A stretch of 26,230 nucleotides of DNA from UMGS973 sp964507795 (lineage in GTDB: Bacteria; Bacillota; Clostridia; Peptostreptococcales; Anaerovoracaceae): positions 1 through 26,230 of the forward strand of contig CAZDQV010000019.1 of NCBI GenBank assembly GCA_964507795.1. The letters run 5' to 3'. Position 1 is the first letter of the stretch; each line of letters starts with the position of its first letter. A model generated the notes under the pieces. It searched no databases. It was not told the DNA's origin and saw nothing but the letters and a program-made list of their open reading frames with translations. Positions 8,360 through 17,406 of this stretch are shown one piece after another. The position numbers and the translations under genes were made by a program.

Positions 8360-8948
8360 TTTCCTGTATATACCTTTCAACCTTAGGATTTATATAGTCC
8401 TTGACAGATTCCCCGTTTTTGAGCTTTTTTCTGAGCTCAGTAGATGAAATATCAATCTGAGTATTATGTACAACAATTATATCGCATCCGTATTCTGCTT
8501 TTATTTCTTTTATCTTCATTTCAAGTTCATCATCTTTGTAACCGGGTCTTGAGCCTATGATAAATGAATAGCCCGAAAGTATTTCATCTGCATTTTTCCA
8601 TGTATCAATTTTGAGAAAAGCATCTGTACCTGTGATGAAGTAGATTTCTGCATTGTTTCCAAATTCATCTCTGAAATGATTCAGTGTATTTATTGTATAT
8701 GAAACTTCATCTTTGTTTAATTCATATGCCGAAACTATAGCTCCATCATAATTCTGAAGTGAAAGCTCTATCATCTCAGCTCTGTGTCTGCCGTCTGTGG
8801 CTTTTCTGTCAAGTTTGAAGGGCTGCAGATTGGCCGGAACAAATATTATTCTGTCAAGCTCTGCCTCATCCTTTGCCTGTATTGCAAGATATATGTGTCC
8901 AAAATGTATCGGGTCAAAACTCCCTCCAAATATTCCAATTCTGGTCAT
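8343..8948 (-). CDS. nadD: Nicotinate-nucleotide adenylyltransferase
   Basis: Adds AMP from ATP to nicotinate mononucleotide in NAD biosynthesis. A 201-residue nucleotidyltransferase with the ATP-binding signature GIFGGSFDPIHFGH at residues 5-18, the mid-protein block YFITGTDAFLKIDTW, and the C-terminal ISSTELRKKL, all diagnostic of NadD. The Shine-Dalgarno GGAGA overlaps the end of hisS and the start lies 3 bases after the hisS stop. It is followed by overlapping yqeK. In an organism with an NADH-linked hydrogenase next door this is still an ordinary housekeeping gene. Confidence 0.96.
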   Translation of the reverse strand: MTRIGIFGGSFDPIHFGHIYLAIQAKDEAELDRIIFVPANLQPFKLDRKATDGRHRAEMIELSLQNYDGAIVSAYELNKDEVSYTINTLNHFRDEFGNNAEIYFITGTDAFLKIDTWKNADEILSGYSFIIGSRPGYKDDELEMKIKEIKAEYGCDIIVVHNTQIDISSTELRKKLKNGESVKDYINPKVERYIQENGLYK

Positions 8949-8951
8949 CAG

Positions 8952-10217
8952 TTATTTCTCCAGTTTTTCATATAAAGTTTTTACTATGCTGTCTGCCGGA
9001 ACTTCTATCTGCTCTGATTTATCAAGAATCTTGAGTTGCAATATTCCTGTTTCAATTTCATTGTCACCGATTACTACTGCATAAGAAGCTCCTGATCTGT
9101 CTGCTGCTTTAAACTGTCCCTTGATATTTCTCTCAAGTAAATCAATTTCTGTGTTTATACCATGTGCTCTGAGCTCTCCTGCCAGTTTGAGACCGTATTT
9201 TTTTGCCTTATCTCCCATAATTACTATGAACACTTCTGTTCCATGTGGCTTCGGTATTTCCACACCGTTTGCCTCCATTGTAAGCAGCAGTCTTTCGATG
9301 CCAAGACCAAATCCCACACCGGGTGTTGCAGGGCCTCCTACTTCTTCAATCAGATTGTCGTATCTGCCACCGCCGCATACTGTACCCTGTGCACCAATGC
9401 TGGTTGTTACAAATTCAAAAGCTGTCTTGGTATAATAGTCAAGCCCTCTTACAATTCCCGGATCTACAACATATTCAATATTCATGGCTTCAAGATTCTG
9501 TTTGAGCTCTTCAAACGCATCTTTGCACTCATCGCACAGGTAGTCAAGCATTACAGGTGCTCCCTGCACCAGCTCCTGACATACAGGCGATTTGCAATCC
9601 AATATCCTGAGAGGGTTTCTCTCGTATCTGTCCTTGCATGTGTCGCAAAGATCATCATATCTGTCTGCAAGAAATTCTCTGAGTGCCGCTCTGTGTTTTT
9701 CTCTGCATGAAGGGCATCCTATGCTGTTGATTCTCAGCTCTATGTCTTTGATCCCCATTGAGTTTAAGAATTCATATCCAAGTGATATAACTTCGGCGTC
9801 CGCCAGCATATTGCCGGTTCCGAAAGTTTCTATTCCAAACTGGTGGAACTGTCTCAATCTGCCTGACTGAGGCTTCTCATATCTGAAGCATGATATATCA
9901 TAAAAATATTTGGTTGGCTGTGGGTCTGCATAAGATTTATGCTCTACAAAAGATCTCACTACAGGGGAAGTCCCCTCCGGTCTCAATGTAATACTTCTGT
10001 TTGCAAAGTCAGTAAATGTATACATCTCCTTTTGTACGATATCTGTAGTATCGCCTACGCCTCGTTTGAACAGCTCTGTATGTTCAAATACAGGTGTTGC
10101 AATCTGCCTGAAGCCGTATTTTGCACATATATCTGCAAAAGCATTCCGTACATATTTCCATTTGTATGCGTCCTGGGGAAGCATGTCTTTTGTCCCCTTT
10201 GGTGCATTTGTAAGCAT
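8952..10217 (-). CDS. hisS: Histidyl-tRNA synthetase
   Basis: Class II synthetase, 421 residues. Motif 2 is RPEGTSPVVRSFVEH; the histidine-specific blocks are GLDYYTKTAFEF and GGGRYDNLIEEVGG; motif 3 is GFGLGIERLL; the anticodon-binding domain ends the protein (IDLLERNIKGQFKAADRSGA). Between motif 2 and the histidine blocks is a cysteine-rich segment with four CxxC-like pairs (GCPSCREK, LCDTCKDR, DCKSPVCQ, LCDECKD) suggesting a bound zinc; similar segments occur in other clostridial HisRS. The frame reaches a TTG at 10259, but AGGAGG at 10225-10230 points to ATG 10220 (4 bases) or ATG 10217 (7 bases); I chose the latter. The hemZ stop lies inside this ribosome site. Confidence 0.96.
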   Translation of the reverse strand: MLTNAPKGTKDMLPQDAYKWKYVRNAFADICAKYGFRQIATPVFEHTELFKRGVGDTTDIVQKEMYTFTDFANRSITLRPEGTSPVVRSFVEHKSYADPQPTKYFYDISCFRYEKPQSGRLRQFHQFGIETFGTGNMLADAEVISLGYEFLNSMGIKDIELRINSIGCPSCREKHRAALREFLADRYDDLCDTCKDRYERNPLRILDCKSPVCQELVQGAPVMLDYLCDECKDAFEELKQNLEAMNIEYVVDPGIVRGLDYYTKTAFEFVTTSIGAQGTVCGGGRYDNLIEEVGGPATPGVGFGLGIERLLLTMEANGVEIPKPHGTEVFIVIMGDKAKKYGLKLAGELRAHGINTEIDLLERNIKGQFKAADRSGASYAVVIGDNEIETGILQLKILDKSEQIEVPADSIVKTLYEKLEK

Positions 10218-10221
10218 CATT

Positions 10222-11622
10222 TCACCTCCTGTTAAATATATGTCTGTTTTTTCTATCAATCATTTCATCTATGCGTGAAATGTATATTTCGTAATTTGAT
10301 ACATTGGGTACACGTTCAAGCCTGTTTTCTTCAGGATAGTATACCTTGCTGATACCGCCTGCTCCCATAGCTATAATGCTCTGTGCCTCTTCCATAATCC
10401 GTATATTATATACGCTCAATGTGTCATTTTTGCAATATCCCGTGTTTTCGAGGCTGCCTGCCATATGCTTTTGCCTGTAAAGATAGTATGGCCTGTAGCA
10501 TTTGTCATCTAAAATTTTTCTTCCCGCTGCAAGCATCTGTGAAACTGTTTCGGCCTGCCTGAAATGAAAGTTGCTGTCTATATCTTTGAGCTTTGAAGCT
10601 CTTTTGACTGCAAGGGTATGAACTGTTACGTTTTCGGCTCCAAGCTCTGTGACTTTACTTACCGTATCGCAAAAGTCATCAGGGGTTTCCCCGGGAAGTC
10701 CTGCTATGAGGTCACAATTGATAATGGGAATTTCAAATTTGCGTGCAAATCTGAATGCATCATAAAATTGACGGTTTGTATGATTCCTGCCGATTATGTG
10801 CAGAGTCTCTTCTTTCATTGTCTGAGGATTAATACTTATTCTGTTTATATTGTAATCAGAAATCAGTCTGATTTTCTCCTCTGTAATGGTGTCAGGCCTG
10901 CCCGCTTCTATTGTGAACTCTTTAATATTCTCAAGATTTATATGCTTATAAATATATAAAAAAAGTTTTTCAAGCTGGTATTCATCAAGAGTTGTCGGAG
11001 TGCCTCCTCCTATATAGACGCTCTCCGGTATTATGCCGGAAGCTTTCATGCCTTTGCCGACTGCTTCAATTTCCCTGCACAATGCACCAAGATATACATT
11101 TACAGCTTCTCTATCTGCCTGATTTGAAGTAAAAGAGCAATAAAGGCACCTTGTCGGACAAAACGGTATGCCAATATATATTCCTGCCGAGTTCAAAGAC
11201 GGTTTGCCCAGATTCTCCTGCTGGTAACTGTATATATCCACGAGTTCTTTTGCCTTCTCGCTGCTTACTCTATAGTCTTCCGTAAATTCTCTGTAGGGGT
11301 CGGACAGCATTCCTGCAAGTTTGACAGGTCTTACACCTGTAAGAGTGCCCCATGGTGGTTTTTGTCCTGTCAAAGCAGAAAGTCTATCATAAATTCTGGC
11401 TTTTAACAGATTCTTATCGTTTTTTGTATCGCCCTCAAGAGTGAATTCCAGCTTATTCTTGAGATTCTCAGTTTGCCTGGTAAGCTCATCCTCTGTTATA
11501 TATTTTCCCTGTTTGTGCTGCTCTAAGGCATAGATTTCAAACTCGTCTTCAGGAAGGAATATTTTGATAAGCTCTTCATATTCATATCTTTTGGTTACAT
11601 TGTTTAAGACGATATTATACAA
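10222..11622 (-). CDS. hemZ: HemZ-like coproporphyrinogen III oxidase-type radical SAM enzyme
   Basis: Radical SAM protein of the oxygen-independent coproporphyrinogen dehydrogenase superfamily. The SAM/[4Fe-4S] motif is CPTRCLYC (Cys 155, 159 and 162 from the start used here), preceded by the HemZ-type block PPWGTLTGVRPVKL and followed by YIGGGTPTTL and a DLIAGLPGET motif. HemZ proteins are often found in anaerobes without a heme pathway, so true coproporphyrinogen activity is not assured. Both possible starts in the upstream region are TTG (11643 and 11622). I prefer 11622: AGGAG lies 10 bases upstream, and the encoded YNIVLNNVTKRYEYEELIKI is where HemZ homology starts. It overlaps the preceding MBL gene by 8 bases. 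Confidence 0.88.
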   Translation of the reverse strand: MYNIVLNNVTKRYEYEELIKIFLPEDEFEIYALEQHKQGKYITEDELTRQTENLKNKLEFTLEGDTKNDKNLLKARIYDRLSALTGQKPPWGTLTGVRPVKLAGMLSDPYREFTEDYRVSSEKAKELVDIYSYQQENLGKPSLNSAGIYIGIPFCPTRCLYCSFTSNQADREAVNVYLGALCREIEAVGKGMKASGIIPESVYIGGGTPTTLDEYQLEKLFLYIYKHINLENIKEFTIEAGRPDTITEEKIRLISDYNINRISINPQTMKEETLHIIGRNHTNRQFYDAFRFARKFEIPIINCDLIAGLPGETPDDFCDTVSKVTELGAENVTVHTLAVKRASKLKDIDSNFHFRQAETVSQMLAAGRKILDDKCYRPYYLYRQKHMAGSLENTGYCKNDTLSVYNIRIMEEAQSIIAMGAGGISKVYYPEENRLERVPNVSNYEIYISRIDEMIDRKNRHIFNRR

Positions 11623-12235
11623 AAGGATTGTTCTCCTTTTCAAATCCTATTGTTGTAGGCCCCATGTGGCCAGGGAGCACCTGTGTTTCATCAGGCAACA
11701 GGAACAGCTTGTTTTTGATTGATTCCATTATTGTCTTGAAATCACCACCAGCAAAATCTGTCCTTCCTATCGATCTGCAAAACAACGTATCGCCGCTGAA
11801 AAGCACATCATCAACAAGTATGCACATGCCACCTTCTGTATGTCCCGGAGTCATTATGAACTTCATAGTCATGTTGCCTACTGTCAACGTGTCCCCCTCG
11901 TCAACGAGTATATCTGCCTTAAAAGAGACTTTTTCAGTTCCATAATGATGAGCCACATTTAATTCCGGATCTTCAAGCATTTTTTCCTCTGCTTTGGAGC
12001 ATACAACCTTTGCATCAGGAAAATCTTTGAGATGTGCCTGCACTCCGCCTATATGATCTCCATGTCCGTGAGTCAGGACAATATATTGTATCTGTATATT
12101 GTTTTTCTCGATTATTTTTTTGAGTTCCGGGCTGTATCCGCCAAGGTCAACTATAAATCCGAGCCTGGTTTCTTCGTCGCATACAAGATATGTATTTGCC
12201 TGCAGCATTCCTGTCGGTATATTAACTATTTTCAT
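11615..12235 (-). CDS. MBL-fold metallo-hydrolase (glyoxalase II-like)
   Basis: A 206-residue metallo-beta-lactamase-fold enzyme. The metal motif is THGHGDHIGG, with further ligands in MTPGHTEGGMC, FSGDTLFCRSIGRTDF and LPGHMGPTTIG. This compact glyoxalase II-like type is common next to dtd and rel in Firmicutes; substrates may be thioesters such as S-lactoylglutathione analogues, but none is proven for this branch. The ATG at 12235 follows GAGGTG with good spacing. The gene is coupled to hemZ by overlap downstream. Confidence 0.9.
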   Translation of the reverse strand: MKIVNIPTGMLQANTYLVCDEETRLGFIVDLGGYSPELKKIIEKNNIQIQYIVLTHGHGDHIGGVQAHLKDFPDAKVVCSKAEEKMLEDPELNVAHHYGTEKVSFKADILVDEGDTLTVGNMTMKFIMTPGHTEGGMCILVDDVLFSGDTLFCRSIGRTDFAGGDFKTIMESIKNKLFLLPDETQVLPGHMGPTTIGFEKENNPFV

Positions 12236-12246
12236 ACTTTCACCTC

Positions 12247-12696
12247 TTAAAAAGTTTTACGGCTGTCTAACAGTATAGTTACCGGGCCGTTGTTGTGTAT
12301 CTTAACAAGCATATGTGCCTGAAATATTCCTGTTTCAACTTTGATTCCTTCGCCCCTTATGATTTCGCAGACCATCTGATAAAGCCTGTTTGCAGCCTCG
12401 GGGTCTTCTGCTGTTATGAAGCTTGGGCGTTTGCCTTTACGAACATCTCCAAGCAATGTAAACTGTGATATTGCAAGGATGCTGCCTCCAACATCTTTGA
12501 CTGACAGATTCATTTTTTCATTGTCATCTTCAAAAATGCGAAGTCCTGAAACTTTGTCTGCAATATATTTTGCATCCTTGTCTGTATCGCCCTTTTCGAC
12601 TCCTATCAGAACAACAAGGCCTTCATTTGTTGATCCTGTAATCTGTCCGTCTACGCTCACATCTGATTTTATCACTCTTTGCACTACTGCTCTCAT
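12247..12696 (-). CDS. dtd: D-aminoacyl-tRNA deacylase
   Basis: Removes D-amino acids (and glycine from tRNA-Ala) mischarged on tRNAs. 149 residues, full family length, beginning MRAVVQRV, with the two catalytic-site motifs SQFTL (about 96-100) and NGPVTI near the C-terminus. It starts 6 bases after the rel stop. The best ribosome site (AGGAG) overlaps the last rel codons and is unusually far (13 bases) from the ATG, suggesting modest or coupled translation. rel-dtd is a very common pair in Firmicutes. Confidence 0.97.
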   Translation of the reverse strand: MRAVVQRVIKSDVSVDGQITGSTNEGLVVLIGVEKGDTDKDAKYIADKVSGLRIFEDDNEKMNLSVKDVGGSILAISQFTLLGDVRKGKRPSFITAEDPEAANRLYQMVCEIIRGEGIKVETGIFQAHMLVKIHNNGPVTILLDSRKTF

Positions 12697-12702
12697 CTGA
12701 AT

Positions 12703-14886
12703 TCAATTACTCCTGTATACGTCTATGACGCCACTTATGCTTTTGAGATTTCTCAATACCTTTTGTATTTCTCCTGTATCAGAAAGTGCGAGCGTCATTG
12801 TCATATGAACAATATTATCTTTGTCAGATCTTGCATTTACTCCTGTGATATGAACATCCATGTCTTCACATGTCCTTGAAATATCTGCAAACATACCTTT
12901 TCGGTCTTCAGCAATTACGGATATATCAGTATTGTATGAAATTGCATTTTCGCCGCTACTCCATTCAACCTCTATAAATCTGGCTTTTTCGGATTCAGGA
13001 AGGTTTATTATATTAGGACAGTCAACCCTGTGAACTGAAACACCTCTGCCTTTGGTTATATATCCTATAATCTGATCTCCCGGAACCGGGCTGCAACATT
13101 TGGATACTCTGACAAGCAGATTGTCAATACCTTTGACTCTGACTCCCGCATCGTTATATCTTGCTCTCGTATTTTTGCTGACAGCTTTTGTTTCAATTCC
13201 GGATATTTTGTTTTTCGATTTGTCTTCTTCAACTTTTCGCTGTTCTTTGAAAAACCCAATGATAAGGGTTGCAGCTTTACCAAGGGTAGTACCGCCCTGA
13301 CTTATCTGTGTATAAAAATCATCAAGCGAATGATATTTTAATTCTTTGATTGCTTTGTTGATATATGTGGATTTCAATACCTCATTGGGATCATATCCTT
13401 TTTTGCGCATGTATTTGTCAATGGCATCCTTGCCTTTGTCAATAGCACCTGAGCGGTTTTCTTTTTTGAGATACTGTCTTATCTTGGTTCTTGCAGTACT
13501 GCTCTTGGCAATTCTCAGCCAGTCTATATTAGGTCCCGATGAGTTTGGATTTGTGAGTATTTCCACAATATCTCCGTTTTGCAGGGTATGATTGATGGTA
13601 ACTATTTTACCATTGATTTTGGCGCCCACACATTTGCACCCTATGTCTGAATGTATCTTAAATGCAAAATCAAGAGGCGTGGAGCCAGCAGGCAGCTCCA
13701 GCACATCACCTCTTGGGGTAAATACATAAACCTGACTTGCAAACAGATCCACTTTGAGTGTTTCCATGAACTCTCTTGGATCCTCCATATCCTTTTGAAG
13801 CTCCAGTGTCTGTCTGAGCCATGCAAGTTTTACTTCTTCTTTGTCTGATTTAATTCCTTCTTTGTATTTCCAGTGTGCCGCAATACCATACTCAGCAATT
13901 TTGTGCATTTCATAGGTTCTGATTTGAATTTCAAACGGATCTCCGTTGTCACCTATTACTGTGGTATGAAGCGACTGGTACATATTAGGCTTGGGCATAG
14001 CTATATAGTCTTTGAATTTACCCGGTATGGGCTTCCACATTGTATGAACTATGCCAAGCACTGCATAACAATCCTTGACTGATTCAACAATCACTCTGAT
14101 TGCAGTAAGATCAAAGATTTCGTCAAGCTGTTTGTTCTGATATTTCATCTTGCGATAGATGCTGTAAAAATGCTTTGACCGCCCCATGATTTCACATTTG
14201 ATATTAAAGTCGTCAAGAGCTTTTTTGACTTCACCTATAACCTGATTTATGACTTCTTCTCTCTCGTCTTTTTTGGCACTTACTTTTTCGGCAAGTTCAT
14301 AATAGGCTTCAGGCTCCAGATATTTCAGTGCAATATCTTCCATCTCAAACTTCATAGTATATATTCCAAGCCTGCTGGCAAGAGGAGCATAGATTTCAAG
14401 TGTTTCTCTGCATTTCTCTTTGATCTTCTCCTCTGTCATGTAGTTGATTGTTCTGAGATTATGAAGCCTGTCAGCCAATTTTATAATCAGAACTCTGATG
14501 TCTTTTGACATGGCAAGAAACATTTTTCTTAAATTTTCAGCCTGTTTTTCTTCTTTGTTTTCAAATACAATTGAGCCCAGTTTGGTAACTCCGTCAACCA
14601 AAAGCAGCACTTCCTCACCAAATTCATCTTTGAGCTGTTCTTTGGTATATGAGGTGTCTTCGATGACATCATGAAGCAGACCTGCAACGAGGGTTTCATC
14701 ATCCATGCCAAGCCCTGCAAGTATACGTGCAACCTCAACCGGGTGAATTATATATGGTTCACCGGATTTTCTAAGCTGACCGTTGTGCATATCCTCTGCT
14801 ATGGAGTATGCTCTATTGATAAGGTCAACATTATAGTTGGGATTTATATTCAAAATGTCATCCAAAAACTGCTGCCTGCGATTCAT
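12703..14886 (-). CDS. rel: Bifunctional (p)ppGpp synthetase/hydrolase (Rel/SpoT homologue)
   Basis: A 727-residue long RSH protein with all domains in order. The HD hydrolase has HPVEVA at His48 and LLHDVIED at 71-78, so hydrolysis residues are intact. The synthetase domain (about 230-345) has RSKHFYSIYRKM and YQSLHTTVIG. A TGS domain is at about 385-450 (VYVFTPRGDVLELPAGSTPLDFAF), a conserved-cysteine region is at CCSPVPGDQIIGY, and an ACT domain ends the protein. The motif that separates bifunctional (RxKD) from synthetase-only (ExDD) enzymes reads KFKD at 290-293, so it is of the bifunctional type with Lys for Arg. The ATG at 14886 follows AAGGAA. The gene lies between secDF and dtd. Confidence 0.97.
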   Translation of the reverse strand: MNRRQQFLDDILNINPNYNVDLINRAYSIAEDMHNGQLRKSGEPYIIHPVEVARILAGLGMDDETLVAGLLHDVIEDTSYTKEQLKDEFGEEVLLLVDGVTKLGSIVFENKEEKQAENLRKMFLAMSKDIRVLIIKLADRLHNLRTINYMTEEKIKEKCRETLEIYAPLASRLGIYTMKFEMEDIALKYLEPEAYYELAEKVSAKKDEREEVINQVIGEVKKALDDFNIKCEIMGRSKHFYSIYRKMKYQNKQLDEIFDLTAIRVIVESVKDCYAVLGIVHTMWKPIPGKFKDYIAMPKPNMYQSLHTTVIGDNGDPFEIQIRTYEMHKIAEYGIAAHWKYKEGIKSDKEEVKLAWLRQTLELQKDMEDPREFMETLKVDLFASQVYVFTPRGDVLELPAGSTPLDFAFKIHSDIGCKCVGAKINGKIVTINHTLQNGDIVEILTNPNSSGPNIDWLRIAKSSTARTKIRQYLKKENRSGAIDKGKDAIDKYMRKKGYDPNEVLKSTYINKAIKELKYHSLDDFYTQISQGGTTLGKAATLIIGFFKEQRKVEEDKSKNKISGIETKAVSKNTRARYNDAGVRVKGIDNLLVRVSKCCSPVPGDQIIGYITKGRGVSVHRVDCPNIINLPESEKARFIEVEWSSGENAISYNTDISVIAEDRKGMFADISRTCEDMDVHITGVNARSDKDNIVHMTMTLALSDTGEIQKVLRNLKSISGVIDVYRSN

Positions 14887-14911
14887 CTTTGTTCCTTCAA
14901 ATTCTCAAAAG

Positions 14912-17191
14912 TTAAACTACTGCACCTTCACCATAATCTTTTGGTTTTTCTTTTTCTTTTTTGGGTGCACCCTGATATTTCTTTTTGCCTCCACCGTTAC
15001 CGCTGTTTTTTCTTTTTTCAGTAAGCTTTGTGAGATCATAGTAAAGAGGTGAGCATACAAATATTGATGATGCGGCACCTACGATTACGCCTACCATCAG
15101 AGGCAGTATGAACTGTCTGATTGATTCTGAAACCATGATATACATAGGAATCATTACAATCAGTGTTGTTGCCGATGTCATGAGTGATCTTCCAAGTACC
15201 TGATTTACACTTGTGTCCGTAAGCTCCATAAGGTCGCGTTTTTTGGTAAGTCCAAGGTTCTCTCTTATTCTGTCGAATATTACTATAGTATCGTTTATGG
15301 AATAACCTACAACTGTAAGTATACCTGCTATAAACGGATTGTTGATGGTAACGTGGAATATTCCGTAAAATGCGATTACAATCAGTACGTCATGGAATAC
15401 ACCTGCTAAAGATGCCACTCCAAACGGTATTCTTCTGAATCTCACTACGATATATATGAGCATGCACAGTGCAGCTATAAGGACTGCCTTGACAGCATTT
15501 GCCTTGAGCTCGTCACCCACTGCAGGTCCAAACTGTTCAGATGCTATGAGACCGTCATCTTCACATCCGAATTTTTCCTGCATAGCATCAAATATTTCGC
15601 TTCTTGCATCATTGTCATAGAATGTGGTTGTCTTGACTATAACCTGCGAATTGTTATCTCCACCATAAACAAGATTTATATTCTCTGCGTCAAACTCACT
15701 GAGTACGTCTTCCACTTCTGAAAACTCAACTTGTTTGCCCATATCTATAGTCATTGTGGTACCACCTGTAAAGTCAATACCATAGTTAAATCCTCTGATT
15801 CCTCCTACCACAAATCCGCATAGAATTATGATAATGCTGACAATATAATATATTTTTCTGTGCTTGAGCACATGGAAGAATTTCTTGATATGGAAACTTG
15901 CGCTTCCGTCTTCTCTGATACCAAACAGTGATTTCTTAGGCTCTTCTTTTTTGAGGCCTATGAAAGTTTCAAGATAAAGTCTTGAAATAAGTACGCCTGA
16001 TATAATACTGAATATAACACCCAGCATCAATGTTACTGCGAAGCCTTTAACTGTAGCGGAACCCACTTCGTACAGTACAACACCTGCGATAAGAGTTGTT
16101 ATCTGGCCGTCCATAATAGCTGAAAGTGCATTGTGGAAGCCTGACTCGCATGAAATTCTTACCGATTTGCCCTGACTTAATTCCTCTCGTATTCTTGAGA
16201 ATATAATTACATTGGCGTCAACCGCCATACCGATACCCAGTATGATACCTGCAATACCCGGCAGTGTCAGTGTGCTTCCTGAGAAAGCCATTGCCCACAG
16301 TACCATAATTATATAAAGCAGCAATGCCACGTTGGCGATAACTCCGAGGAATCTGTATGCTGCAATCATAAGTATGAAAATCAGTCCAAAGCCTATAATT
16401 CCTGCAATGACACTCTTTTCGAGTGCGTTGTATCCTATTGATGCTGACTGAGTTGAGGATGTTACTTCTGTGAGAGTTACAGGAAGCGAACCACCTCTGA
16501 TAAGTGCAGCAAGGTTTGATGCTGACTCACTTGTATAGTTACCTGTTATCTGACAGCTGCCGCCGCTGATTACAGTCTGTACTTCAGGTGCAGTTATAAT
16601 GCTGCCGTCAAGGACGATGGCGATACATTTGTTGCTTGATACGCCCTGATCTTCCATTTTGTTTTCAACTTCACCGTAATAAGCTTTGCGGGAACCTTCT
16701 TCGAATTTGCTTGATCCTTCACTGTCAAACTGAATATTTACAACATAACCTGTTGAATCCTGGCTTGTGCCAGCTGTTGCATCTTTGACATTGCCGCCAT
16801 CAACTACAACAGTTCCGTCTGCAAGCAGGAACTGAAGCTGTGCAACCTGCCCGATTTGTTCAATAGCTTCTTCTGCATTGTCTGCACCAGGAAGTTCTAT
16901 TCTAAGTCTTTTGCTTCCCTCTATAGTTACAACTGCTTCTGAAAATCCCATTTCATATACACGGTTTTCCATTACAGTTTTGGTCTGTTCCATCAGCTCT
17001 GAAAGCTCTTCGCCTGTATAATCAGTCTCGGCTTCCATTACAACGTATACACCGCCTTTGATGTCCAGTCCCAAATTAAGTTTGTCTTTAATCGGTTCGA
17101 TTTTACCGATTCCGAAAATGGTGACATACCATGCGAATACTGTAAATACGATGAGTATAATTGACAGTACCCTTCTAAAATTTTGACTCAT
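14912..17191 (-). CDS. secDF: Fused SecD-SecF protein translocase subunit
   Basis: A proton-driven RND-type accessory factor of the Sec translocon, 759 residues with SecD and SecF on one chain, as in B. subtilis. The SecD half starts with one transmembrane helix, then GLDIKGGVYVVME, a large external P1 domain and five helices (with GIAGIILGIGMAVDANVIIFSRIREE). The SecF half begins about residue 440 (KIYYIVSIIIILCGFVVGGIRGFNYGIDFTGG) and repeats the motif as VVGYSINDTIVIFDRIRENL. The C-terminus is a lysine-rich soluble tail (KKKYQGAPKKEKEKPKDY), likely cytosolic. It is the first gene after a 215-base intergenic region and has its own promoter. The ribosome site (GCAGGT) is weak. Confidence 0.96.
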   Translation of the reverse strand: MSQNFRRVLSIILIVFTVFAWYVTIFGIGKIEPIKDKLNLGLDIKGGVYVVMEAETDYTGEELSELMEQTKTVMENRVYEMGFSEAVVTIEGSKRLRIELPGADNAEEAIEQIGQVAQLQFLLADGTVVVDGGNVKDATAGTSQDSTGYVVNIQFDSEGSSKFEEGSRKAYYGEVENKMEDQGVSSNKCIAIVLDGSIITAPEVQTVISGGSCQITGNYTSESASNLAALIRGGSLPVTLTEVTSSTQSASIGYNALEKSVIAGIIGFGLIFILMIAAYRFLGVIANVALLLYIIMVLWAMAFSGSTLTLPGIAGIILGIGMAVDANVIIFSRIREELSQGKSVRISCESGFHNALSAIMDGQITTLIAGVVLYEVGSATVKGFAVTLMLGVIFSIISGVLISRLYLETFIGLKKEEPKKSLFGIREDGSASFHIKKFFHVLKHRKIYYIVSIIIILCGFVVGGIRGFNYGIDFTGGTTMTIDMGKQVEFSEVEDVLSEFDAENINLVYGGDNNSQVIVKTTTFYDNDARSEIFDAMQEKFGCEDDGLIASEQFGPAVGDELKANAVKAVLIAALCMLIYIVVRFRRIPFGVASLAGVFHDVLIVIAFYGIFHVTINNPFIAGILTVVGYSINDTIVIFDRIRENLGLTKKRDLMELTDTSVNQVLGRSLMTSATTLIVMIPMYIMVSESIRQFILPLMVGVIVGAASSIFVCSPLYYDLTKLTEKRKNSGNGGGKKKYQGAPKKEKEKPKDYGEGAVV

Positions 17192-17262
17192 ATTATTACC
17201 TGCTTTCTCTTATGTATTTGTGTTTGGCATAAAATTACACCAACTTAAACATAACTCATAAT

Positions 17263-17291
17263 ATTTTACTACTTTTTCGTTTGCGGTACAA
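17263..17291 (-). promoter_or_regulatory. Probable sigma-A promoter for secDF and the downstream housekeeping run
   Basis: On the minus strand TTGTAC (17291-17286) and TAAAAT (17268-17263) are 17 bases apart. The -10 box is good, the -35 box is only a half match. It sits 70 bases upstream of secDF, just after the terminator of the hydrogenase operon, which is where a promoter is needed. The rest of this 215-base gap (17192-17406) shows nothing else beyond the terminator. Confidence 0.55.
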
Positions 17292-17359
17292 GAGAAATAC
17301 AGGATTTTAGGCGCAAAACCGTTTACTTTTTTGTATTTACATGTTGTGCTCCGCTGTAA

Positions 17360-17398
17360 AAAGCAAAAAAGCAAGAGGATAACAATAAAAATCCTCTT
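17360..17398 (-). terminator. Intrinsic terminator of the hydrogenase operon
   Basis: Transcribed strand: AAGAGGAT pairs with ATCCTCTT around a 10-base loop, followed by GCTTTTTTGCTTTTT. It starts 8 bases after the stop codon of the PP2C phosphatase gene and separates the hydrogenase operon from secDF. Confidence 0.85.
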
Positions 17399-17406
17399 AG
17401 CTGCTG

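Noticed and set aside
17192..17406. Possible small RNA or riboswitch between the phosphatase gene and secDF
   Set aside because: Apart from the terminator and a promoter-like pair of boxes I see no conserved secondary structure or further hairpin.
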